64,000 nucleotides of DNA, from assembly GCF_016907315.1 (NCBI RefSeq), contig NZ_JAFBBS010000001.1, positions 3,100,001 through 3,164,000 of the forward strand. The letters run 5' to 3'. Under the pieces are notes generated by a model, which saw nothing but the letters and a program-made list of their open reading frames with translations, had not been told where the DNA came from and searched no databases. Positions 57,493-64,000 of this stretch are shown one piece after another (within the stretch, counting starts at the first letter, position 1; every line of letters begins with the position of its first letter). Both the position numbers and the translations under genes were made by a program. The stretch is from Microbacterium esteraromaticum. GTDB taxonomy: Bacteria > Actinomycetota > Actinomycetes > Actinomycetales > Microbacteriaceae.

Positions 57493-59189
57493 CAACGGAT
57501 CCTTTCTCCGACGGCTTCGGCGGAGCAGTGCGGCGACGATTCGCCGGGGTGAGGGAGGGAGGGGCGGTCCCCGGCGCGGTCTGTCTCGTGGACGACGGTG
57601 CCGGCGACGACGGTCAATGCAGCGTGCTGATCGAGGAGGGCGGCGGGGTCCGCCTCATGGCGGTAGAGGTCGTCGCTCCAGGCGACGACGTCGGCGGACG
57701 CTCCGACGCGGATCACGCCGAGGTCGCCATCCGCATGCCATGCCCAGGCGCCTTCGCGGGTGTACCCGCGGAGCGCATCGTCGAGGCCGATGCGCTCAGA
57801 AGCGGTCCAGCCGTCTCCGCCCTGCAGCCCGGCTCGGGTCAGCGCGGAGTAGAAGCCGACCCGGGGGTCCATCTCGCCGACCTGCCAGTCACTCGACAGC
57901 GCCACATGCGCCCCGTCGTCCATGAGCGAGCGAATGCGCCACGCGCGGTCCCAGCGCTCCTCGCCCACGTTCTCCATCCACGTGCCGGCGACGAGGTCGG
58001 GGGAGCAGTGTCGCGGCTGCATGGCTGCGGTGACGCCGAGCTGTGCGAAGCGCGGCAGGTCGTCGGGGTGCAGGCATTCGACATGCACGATGCCGTGCCG
58101 TCGGTCATGTGTGCCGTTGACGCGGGCTGCCTGCTCGATGGCGTCGAGCGCGAGACGGACGCCGCCGTCTCCCGTGGCATGGGTGTGGGTCTGGAAGCCC
58201 ATGGCGTCCAGCTCGGTCACGATCCGCGTCAGCTCTCCTACGGCGGCGCTCGGATGGCCCCGGTGGCCGGGCCGGTTGGCGTAGTCGTCGAGCATCCACG
58301 CGGTGTGCGGCTCGATCACGTCGTCGGCGTAGAGCTTCAGAGGTCCGAATCTGAGCAGCGGATGCTCGGCAACCGAGTCCACCGCCTCGCGCAGTCGTGC
58401 GCGGAATGACGCGTCGGCGTCGATCGGGTGGAACAGGGCCGCGATGACGCGCGAACTCAGTCGGCCCTCGTCGCGCGCGCGGAGCATGAGGTCCATCTCG
58501 GCGAGGGGGACCTGGGGCTCGACGGCGGTGGTGATCCCGGTCGCGGTCGCCATGCGCAGACTCGAGAGCATCCGGCGGTACCGGCGGTCGGGGGAGTAAA
58601 GAGGGATGTCTCTGCGCAGGGCATCGAGGCCCGCTGTGGTCATAGCACTCGTGTAGAAGTCGGTCACCCATCCGGTGGGCCGGCCCTCACTGTTCAGCTC
58701 AGGGCGGCCCCACGCGATCTGTCCGCCGTCGGCGATTCCCAGCACGCGCAGTGCGACGTCGTTGAGCCAGACCGAATGCTGGTCGTAGGTCGTGACGAAC
58801 ACGGGCCGGTCGGTGATGCCCGCGAGGTCAGCCGAATCGGGACGGCGTCCGGAGACGATCGAGTACACGGCGTTCTCTCCGCACACCCAATCCAGATCCG
58901 GGCGGGCGTCCGCGAGGCCCGTGAGCCTTCGCCGGACCTCGGCGAGGGTGTCGGCGCCCTCGAGGCTCACCGCGTCCTCGTCGAAGCCCAGCAGGAGGTG
59001 ATTGTGGCTGTCGATGATCCCCGGTGTCACGAGCGCGCCGTTCAGGTCTCTGACCTCGCGAGCCGGGGGCGCATCCGCCGTGCTCCCGACGTACGTGATG
59101 CGCCCGGCGGTGATCCCCACCGCCTCGGCCCAGGGCTGGGCGGGGTCGAATGTGCGCACGGTGGCGTCGGTCAGCAGCAGATCTGTCAT
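57492..59189 (-). CDS. Amidohydrolase family protein, YtcJ-like
   Basis: This 565-residue metal-dependent amidohydrolase has the first metal motif IDSHNHLLLG, a late TVEQAARVNGTHD RRHGIVHVECLH-type block (about residues 350-370) and SSDWQVGEMDPRVG near residue 455. YtcJ-like enzymes hydrolyse N-acyl or formamide bonds. Coupled with the permease, it may process an imported amide or N-acyl amino acid; the substrate is not visible. It is divergent from a TetR gene, with a repeat-rich 77-bp gap. Confidence 0.88.
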   Translation of the reverse strand: MTDLLLTDATVRTFDPAQPWAEAVGITAGRITYVGSTADAPPAREVRDLNGALVTPGIIDSHNHLLLGFDEDAVSLEGADTLAEVRRRLTGLADARPDLDWVCGENAVYSIVSGRRPDSADLAGITDRPVFVTTYDQHSVWLNDVALRVLGIADGGQIAWGRPELNSEGRPTGWVTDFYTSAMTTAGLDALRRDIPLYSPDRRYRRMLSSLRMATATGITTAVEPQVPLAEMDLMLRARDEGRLSSRVIAALFHPIDADASFRARLREAVDSVAEHPLLRFGPLKLYADDVIEPHTAWMLDDYANRPGHRGHPSAAVGELTRIVTELDAMGFQTHTHATGDGGVRLALDAIEQAARVNGTHDRRHGIVHVECLHPDDLPRFAQLGVTAAMQPRHCSPDLVAGTWMENVGEERWDRAWRIRSLMDDGAHVALSSDWQVGEMDPRVGFYSALTRAGLQGGDGWTASERIGLDDALRGYTREGAWAWHADGDLGVIRVGASADVVAWSDDLYRHEADPAALLDQHAALTVVAGTVVHETDRAGDRPSLPHPGESSPHCSAEAVGERIR

Positions 59190-59206
59190 GTTCGTCCTCG
59201 AAGTTT

Positions 59207-59224
59207 TTTGACTACAGCGTCAAA
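59207..59224. promoter_or_regulatory. Inverted repeat in the amidohydrolase/TetR gap
   Basis: TTTGAC-TACAGC-GTCAAA is a perfect 6-bp inverted repeat with a 6-bp spacer. A direct repeat, GTCAA(A/G)GAATGG, occurs at 59219-59230 and again at 59259-59270, 40 bp apart, the second overlapping the TetR start codon. Together they look like a two-site TetR operator controlling both directions. Confidence 0.6.
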
Positions 59225-59266
59225 GAATGGGTCGAGTGTTGCATTCATTCGCGGTAGTGTCAAGGA

Positions 59267-59893
59267 ATGGCCAGACCGAAGCGGCAGGATGCCAGACGAG
59301 CCGACCTTGTGGAGGCGGCGCTCTCGGCGGTGTCCGAGCACGGCCTGCGCTCCATCTCGCTCACGGACGTGGCGCAGCAGGCAGGGCTCACCCGTGGTGC
59401 GATCCTCTACTACTACGCCGACCTCGACGCGCTGCTGGTCGAGGCTCATCGTGCGGGAGTCGAGCGATACTGCGACGCGCGCGACGAGCTGATCGCGGGG
59501 CTGAGCGACCCGCGCGAGCAGCTCGCCGTGGCGATTCAGGAAGGCCTGCCCGACGGACCTGACGACGCGCTGATGCGGCTGCTGTACGAGTTCGACATCC
59601 TCGCCGGCAACTCGTCACTGCACGACGAGATGGTGGAGACGATGTACTCGCGGCAGCTGGCGACCTACACGGGCGTGCTGCACCGCGGCATCGCAGCGGA
59701 GATGTTCGCTCCGCAACTCGATGTGGCGACGCTGGCGATGACGCTGGTCGCCCTCGAGGATGCTTACGGGCTGCACATCGTCGGTGGCAACTCGCTCATC
59801 GACGTGCCTCAGGCGGAGCAGGCGATGCGACGTGTCGCCGAGAAGCTCGGCGCGGCTCCGGGGGCGGGCCGCCGCGGAACGCGATCGGCGTGA
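59267..59893 (+). CDS. TetR-family transcriptional regulator
   Basis: This 208-residue protein has a TetR helix-turn-helix (LRSISLTDVAQQAGLTRGAILYYYADLDALLVEAH, about residues 26-60). The TRGAILYYY form is typical of the BetI/TetR_C_6-like group. A ligand domain follows. Divergence from the amidohydrolase-permease operon and the repeats in the gap indicate control of that operon. Confidence 0.9.
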   Translation: MARPKRQDARRADLVEAALSAVSEHGLRSISLTDVAQQAGLTRGAILYYYADLDALLVEAHRAGVERYCDARDELIAGLSDPREQLAVAIQEGLPDGPDDALMRLLYEFDILAGNSSLHDEMVETMYSRQLATYTGVLHRGIAAEMFAPQLDVATLAMTLVALEDAYGLHIVGGNSLIDVPQAEQAMRRVAEKLGAAPGAGRRGTRSA

Positions 59894-59906
59894 GTACTCT
59901 GGGACG

Positions 59907-60386
59907 GTGAGCTCCGACCCCGATGACGATGCCCCGAGCTGGGAGGGCGACGCTGCGCTCGACGCGCGCCGTCCTGCACCCCACCCGAGCGAGCAGCGCG
60001 CGACCCGGCCTGCGCCGGCGCCGCAGGGCGGTGACGCGGCCCCTTCGCGCGACGACCAGGCTGACGTGCGCGATGACGAATCGCAGGGAATCGGAACGGC
60101 GACGCTCGTGATGCTCGGCATCCTCGGCGGCGTATACCTGCTGTACACGGTCGGCTGGGTGATCGGCGGTGTCGGCATGCAGGCCAAGGCGATGTTCATG
60201 CTGCCCGCACCTCTCTATCTCGCGAGCATGTGGATAGCGGCGCTCGCCCCCGCTCTCTGGTTCGTCGCGACGCTCATTCTGACCCGTGGCGGCAGGGACT
60301 GGGTGCGCATCAGCGCCCTGGTGGTCGGAGCCGCGCTGCTCGTGCCATGGCCGTTCGTGGTCGCCGGGGGAGGGGGAGCGCTGTGA
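59907..60386 (+). CDS. Membrane protein with acidic/proline-rich N-terminus
   Basis: This 159-residue protein (GTG at 59907) has an Asp/Pro/Arg-rich cytosolic N-terminus of about 65 residues. Three helices follow: ATLVMLGILGGVYLLYTVGWVI, APLYLASMWIAALAPALWFVATLIL and ALVVGAALLVPWPFVVA. No family is named; similar proteins often lie before serA in this family. It overlaps the next gene by 4 nt (GTGA). Confidence 0.7.
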   Translation: MSSDPDDDAPSWEGDAALDARRPAPHPSEQRATRPAPAPQGGDAAPSRDDQADVRDDESQGIGTATLVMLGILGGVYLLYTVGWVIGGVGMQAKAMFMLPAPLYLASMWIAALAPALWFVATLILTRGGRDWVRISALVVGAALLVPWPFVVAGGGGAL

Positions 60387-60736
60387 GCGAGAGCACGTCG
60401 TCCGCCGGGGCGGCACCCACGGCATCCCGCATGATGAGCATGCTTCGCGGCTTCGTCACAGGCATCCTCGGACTCGCCTATGCGTTCCTCATCTGGAACG
60501 CGACCTTCTATCTGATCGAGATGGCGCAGGCAGGCATCAGCGGATACGGCTGGACGGTTCTGCTCATGCCGGTGATCGTGCCGATGATCGTGTTCGTGGT
60601 GGCGCTGCTGATGACACGCCGACGGCCCCTCGGGGTCTTCATCGTCGGGATGCTCGCCGGTCTCGGGCTGAGCGCGGTGTTCTGGCTCGACACGCTGAGC
60701 TACGCGCTGCGCAACGGGGCATCGCTGCTCGGCTGA
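60383..60736 (+). CDS. Small membrane protein
   Basis: This 117-residue protein (GTG at 60383) has about three helices: MLRGFVTGILGLAYAFLIWNATFYLI, VLLMPVIVPMIVFVVALLM and GVFIVGMLAGLGLSAVFWL. Coupling to the previous gene suggests a complex of the two. The function is unknown. It is followed 139 bp later by serA. Confidence 0.7.
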   Translation: MSESTSSAGAAPTASRMMSMLRGFVTGILGLAYAFLIWNATFYLIEMAQAGISGYGWTVLLMPVIVPMIVFVVALLMTRRRPLGVFIVGMLAGLGLSAVFWLDTLSYALRNGASLLG

Positions 60737-60875
60737 GTTCCACGGCGGCCTGCTGCAATGGCCCGTCACACGGTCGGGGCCCTCGACGGCGCTGAGGTAA
60801 AGTGTGTCCCGATCGCGCCCCGACGGCGTGCGGCGCATCGGCTTACTCCCGCTCGTCCTGCCCCGAAGGATCTCT

Positions 60876-62495
60876 GTGCCGAACAACACCGCCACCAAGC
60901 CCGTCGTCCTGCTCGCCGAGGTGCTTTCGCCCGCGACGATCGAGGCGCTCGGCCCCGACTTCGACGTGCGCGAGGTCGATGGAACCGATCGTGAGGCGCT
61001 GTTCGCTGCCCTCGCCGACGCCGATGCCGTGCTCGTCCGCTCGGCTACGCGCATCGACGCAGAGGCGCTCGCCCACGCTCCGAAGCTGAAGGTCGTCGCC
61101 CGCGCCGGCGTCGGGCTCGACAACGTCGACATCAAGGCCGCGACCGCAGCCGGCGTCATGGTCGTCAATGCGCCCACGTCGAACATCGTCTCCGCGGCCG
61201 AACTCACCGTGGGACACATCCTCAGCCTCGCCCGTCGCATCCCCGCCGCCCACGCGTCGCTCTCGAGCGGAGCCTGGAAGCGCAGTTCGTTCACCGGGGC
61301 CGAGCTCTTCGAGAAGACGGTCGGCATCATCGGCCTCGGTCGGATCGGCGCGCTCGTCGCCGCGCGGCTCAACGCGTTCGACATGCGGGTCATCGCGTAC
61401 GACCCCTACGTCACGAGCGCGCGGGCGCAGCAGCTGGGCGTGCAGCTCGTGACCCTCGACGAGCTGGTCGCGGAGTCCGACTTCATCACCATCCACATGC
61501 CGAAGACCCCCGAGACGACGGGCATGATCGCCGCCGAGCAGTTCGCCGCGATGAAGCCCACCGCGTTCGTCGTGAATGTCGCACGCGGCGGCCTGATCGA
61601 CGAGGCCGATCTGCACGAAGCACTCGTCGCGGGTGAGATCGCCGGCGCCGGACTCGACGTCTTCACCTCCGAGCCCCCGGCCGAGGGCAGCACGGCTCAG
61701 GCGCTGCTCGGTCTGCCGAACGTCGTCGTCACGCCGCACCTCGGTGCCAGCACCGACGAGGCACAGGAGAAGGCGGGCGTGTCGGTCGCGCGATCGGTGC
61801 GCCTCGCGCTCGGCGGCGACCTCGTTCCTGACGCGGTCAACGTCGCGGGCGGCGTCATCGACCCGTACGTGCGTCCCGGCATCCCGCTGGTCGAGAAGCT
61901 GGGCCAGATCTTCTCGGCTCTCGCACAGTCGCCGATCACCAGCCTCGACGTCGAAGTGCACGGCGAGCTCAACAACTACGACGTCAGCGTGCTGCGGCTC
62001 GCCGCGCTCAAGGGCGTCTTCACGAACATCGTGAGCGAGACGGTCTCGTACGTCAACGCGCCGCTGCTGGCCGAGCAGCGCGGTATCGCGGTGCGGCTCG
62101 TGCAGGACGACATCAGCGAGGAGTACCGCAACGTCATCACGCTGCGCGGGGCTCTCTCCGATGGTTCTCAGCTGGCGATCTCGGGCACCCTCACCGGGCC
62201 CAAGCAGATCGAGAAGCTCGTGGCGATCAACGAGCACGCCATCGAGCTGCCGATCGAGAAGCACCACGTCGTGATGCTCTACACCGACCGCCCCGGCATC
62301 GTGGCCGTGTACGGCCAGAAGTTCGGCGACGCCGGGATCAACATCGCGGGCATGCAGATCGCCCGTCAGGCCGCCGGCGCGCAGGCGCTCAGCGTGCTCA
62401 CCCTCGACTCGCCGGTCTCGGACGAGCTGCTCGAAGACGTCAGCGTCGCGATCGACGCCGACCTGTTCCGTCAGATCGAGATCGCCGAGGTCTGA
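60876..62495 (+). CDS. serA: D-3-phosphoglycerate dehydrogenase
   Basis: This 539-residue actinobacterial SerA carries the first step of serine synthesis. The NAD loop GLGRIG is at residues 153-158, and the catalytic R-E-H set is suggested by NVARGGLIDE and NVVVTPHLGAST. An intervening (ASB) domain then leads to the C-terminal ACT domain (VVMLYTDRPGIVAVYGQKF), which gives serine feedback. GTG at 60876 has GAAGGA 5 nt upstream and is preferred to the longer open frame from 60804. Confidence 0.95.
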   Translation: MPNNTATKPVVLLAEVLSPATIEALGPDFDVREVDGTDREALFAALADADAVLVRSATRIDAEALAHAPKLKVVARAGVGLDNVDIKAATAAGVMVVNAPTSNIVSAAELTVGHILSLARRIPAAHASLSSGAWKRSSFTGAELFEKTVGIIGLGRIGALVAARLNAFDMRVIAYDPYVTSARAQQLGVQLVTLDELVAESDFITIHMPKTPETTGMIAAEQFAAMKPTAFVVNVARGGLIDEADLHEALVAGEIAGAGLDVFTSEPPAEGSTAQALLGLPNVVVTPHLGASTDEAQEKAGVSVARSVRLALGGDLVPDAVNVAGGVIDPYVRPGIPLVEKLGQIFSALAQSPITSLDVEVHGELNNYDVSVLRLAALKGVFTNIVSETVSYVNAPLLAEQRGIAVRLVQDDISEEYRNVITLRGALSDGSQLAISGTLTGPKQIEKLVAINEHAIELPIEKHHVVMLYTDRPGIVAVYGQKFGDAGINIAGMQIARQAAGAQALSVLTLDSPVSDELLEDVSVAIDADLFRQIEIAEV

Positions 62496-62510
62496 TCGCT
62501 CACACGCGCT

Positions 62511-62544
62511 GACGCGGGTTCCGGTTCATTCCGGGGCCCGCGTC
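62511..62544. terminator. Hairpin between serA and TetR gene
   Basis: A 14-bp stem with two G-U pairs (GACGCGGGTTCCGG with CCGGGGCCCGCGTC) encloses the loop TTCATT. It lies after serA and inside the 3' end of the convergent TetR gene. Confidence 0.65.
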
Positions 62545-63095
62545 GTCGCATCCACCACCAGCGCGACCAGCCTGTCGAGCGCGGCACCGGTCGGCACGAA
62601 CTCGCTCATCGCGCCCTGGTCCTCGCCGGGCTCCGCGAGGGAGTTGTTGAAGTACAGGCCGTCGCTGAGCAGCATGACGAGGTCCAGCGCGGTCTCGTCT
62701 CGCACGTGCGGTCGGATCGCATCAGCCCAGCGTGTGCGGACATCGCGCAGTGCGTCGGACGCCGCCGCCGAGCCCCCCTGAGCGAGCCGCGTCGTCGCGA
62801 TAAGGGCCCGATCGAGGGCGTCATCCTCCATGACCGACGTGCGCACGTAGTAGGAGATGGGTCCGTCATCCGCAGCCGACATGCGTTCCAGGTCGTCGTC
62901 GGTCAGGGCGCTCAGCCGTGCGGTGAGGCCGTTAGCCAAGTCGTCCTTCGAGGCGAAGTGGTACAGCAGTCCGCCCTTCGATACCCCGGCCGCCCTCGCG
63001 ACGGCTTCGAGCGTGGCCGCTCGCTCGCCCTCGGCGATGAGGATGCTCTGGTAGGCGTCGAGCACGCGTTCGCGTGCCAGGGGTGGACGAGGCAT
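62526..63095 (-). CDS. TetR-family transcriptional regulator
   Basis: This 189-residue protein has a TetR helix-turn-helix (ATLEAVARAAGVSKGGLLYHFASKDDL, about residues 27-53). The C-terminal half (MSAADDGPISYYVRTSVME) is of the TetR_C type. It is divergent from the MFS exporter gene and is the likely repressor of it. Confidence 0.9.
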   Translation of the reverse strand: MPRPPLARERVLDAYQSILIAEGERAATLEAVARAAGVSKGGLLYHFASKDDLANGLTARLSALTDDDLERMSAADDGPISYYVRTSVMEDDALDRALIATTRLAQGGSAAASDALRDVRTRWADAIRPHVRDETALDLVMLLSDGLYFNNSLAEPGEDQGAMSEFVPTGAALDRLVALVVDATTRAPE

Positions 63096-63130
63096 CGGCT
63101 TCTCCTGATCGTCGGCTTCTGTGTTACTGT

Positions 63131-63144
63131 ACCAGCCGGACGGT
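63131..63144. promoter_or_regulatory. Candidate TetR operator before the MFS exporter gene
   Basis: ACCAGCCGGACGGT is an imperfect inverted repeat (ACC...GGT around CCGG). It lies in the 89-bp gap, just upstream of a TAGAAA that could serve as -10 of the MFS gene. Sequence support is weak. Confidence 0.35.
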
Positions 63145-63184
63145 TTAGAAACGCTGCCGTCCCCTGAACCCGAAAGGTGCGGTC

Positions 63185-64000
63185 ATGTCCATCACAGCCC
63201 CGATCCGGCTCTCCCAGGAAGACGGTGCGCGCGTCGGCGCCCGCGGGTGGGCCGCGCTGGCTGTGCTCATGCTGCCGGTGCTGCTCGTGTCGGTCGACAA
63301 CACCGTGCTGAGCTTCGCACTGCCGGAGATCTCGCTCGCGCTGCGCCCGAGCGGCGCAGAGCAGCTCTGGGTGATCGATGTCTACTCGCTCGTGCTCGCC
63401 GGCCTCCTGGTCACGATGGGGGTGATGGGCGACCGGTTCGGCCGTCGGCGGATGCTGTTCATCGGCGCGACGGGTTTCGCGGTGGTCTCCGCGCTGGCGG
63501 CCTTCGCGCCGACTGCGGGGCTGCTCATCGCCGCCCGTGCGGCGCTCGGCTTCTTCGGGGCGATGCTGATGCCGTCCACGCTGTCGCTGCTGCGGTCGAT
63601 CTTCCCGAACCGTGACCAGCGTCGACTCGCCATCGCGATCTGGGCATCCGGGTTCTCTGCGGGGTCGGCGCTCGGACCCGTCGTCGGCGGATTCCTGCTC
63701 GAGCACTTCGCGTGGGGTTCGGTCTTCCTCATCGCCGTACCCATGCTCGTCCCGCTTCTCATCGGCGGGTACTGGCTGCTGCCCGAGAGCCGCGATCCCA
63801 ACCCAGGCCGGATCGACCCGATCGGCATCCTGCTCTCGATGGCGGCCATGCTGCCCATCGTCTACGCGATCAAGTCGTTCGCCGTCGACGGCCCGACGCC
63901 CGCGGCGGCCGGTCTCGTGGTCCTCGGCGTCACCATGGGGTGGCTGTTCGTGCGCCGCCAGCTGCGCGCCGAGACACCCATGCTCGACATGAGCCTGTTC
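63185..64000 (+). CDS. MFS transporter, EmrB/QacA (DHA2) type, 3' end outside window
   Basis: The first 272 residues are visible and the frame is open at the window edge. Helix 1 reads LAVLMLPVLLVSVDNTVLSFALPEIS, the VDNTVLSFALP form of 14-helix drug exporters. LLVTMGVMGDRFGRRRMLFIGA is motif A, and GSALGPVVGGFLLEHFAWG is the helix-5 motif C. GAAAGG precedes ATG. It probably exports cationic drugs or dyes and is repressed by the divergent TetR. Confidence 0.9.
   Translation, partial: MSITAPIRLSQEDGARVGARGWAALAVLMLPVLLVSVDNTVLSFALPEISLALRPSGAEQLWVIDVYSLVLAGLLVTMGVMGDRFGRRRMLFIGATGFAVVSALAAFAPTAGLLIAARAALGFFGAMLMPSTLSLLRSIFPNRDQRRLAIAIWASGFSAGSALGPVVGGFLLEHFAWGSVFLIAVPMLVPLLIGGYWLLPESRDPNPGRIDPIGILLSMAAMLPIVYAIKSFAVDGPTPAAAGLVVLGVTMGWLFVRRQLRAETPMLDMSLF

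Overview
The window is high-GC DNA with dense coding, short intergenic gaps, frequent 4-nt stop/start overlaps and many GTG or TTG starts. It looks like a Gram-positive actinobacterium of the Microbacteriaceae, most likely Microbacterium or a close relative (inference). The evidence is the conserved actinobacterial order ftsK-pgsA-cinA-clgR-DUF3046-recA-recX-miaB-miaA-dapF-hflX, a Mycobacterium-type LexA box upstream of recA, a DUF7882 protein, DtxR/IdeR-type iron boxes, and a tmRNA tag ending in ALAA.

Layout. 1-12.1 kb is core: the FtsK C-terminus, phospholipid synthesis, the SOS genes recA/recX (separated by five perfect 24-bp tandem repeats), tRNA modification, lysine/peptidoglycan precursor synthesis (dapF), a methyltransferase and HflX. 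ssrA (tmRNA) lies at 12.3-12.65 kb, and its 3' end carries a 4.9-kb decayed prophage (12.65-17.56 kb). The prophage is bounded by a 24-bp direct repeat of the ssrA 3' end. It keeps only a frameshifted integrase C-terminus, a truncated coiled-coil gene, a holin-like gene, two tail-type genes and a membrane acyltransferase cargo gene. 17.6-25.5 kb holds housekeeping and small accessory genes: two regulators, a lipoprotein, HisN-like phosphatase, a macro-like protein, UPF0060, tRNA-Lys, a LOG-type protein, a YbaK protein and a marR-MFS operon. 25.5-29.1 kb is an IclR-regulated ketone-body operon (scoA-scoB-thiolase).

29.4-37.2 kb is an apparent iron island. It has an FbpABC-like ferric ABC importer and, converging on it, an 866-residue adenylation / carrier / membrane-acyltransferase fusion, with an MFS transporter divergent from the fusion. 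The same 15-nt iron-box core precedes both the importer and the fusion. This is my best candidate for an undescribed system. 37.3-44.7 kb carries trehalose synthesis (otsA-otsB) and branched-chain amino acid synthesis (ilvD-ilvB-ilvN-ilvC). 44.8-55.1 kb is a fucosylated-glycan locus: two GH29 fucosidases, a ROK repressor, a sugar ABC importer, a ROK kinase, an M81/MlrC-type protein and CutC, most of them in one tightly overlapping operon. 55.1-64 kb has a membrane protein, an APC permease-amidohydrolase operon divergent from a TetR gene, two small membrane proteins, serA, and a TetR gene divergent from an MFS drug exporter that runs off the window.

All functions come from reading motifs by eye; no database search was possible. 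Starts were chosen from Shine-Dalgarno spacing and overlaps and are stated where they matter.
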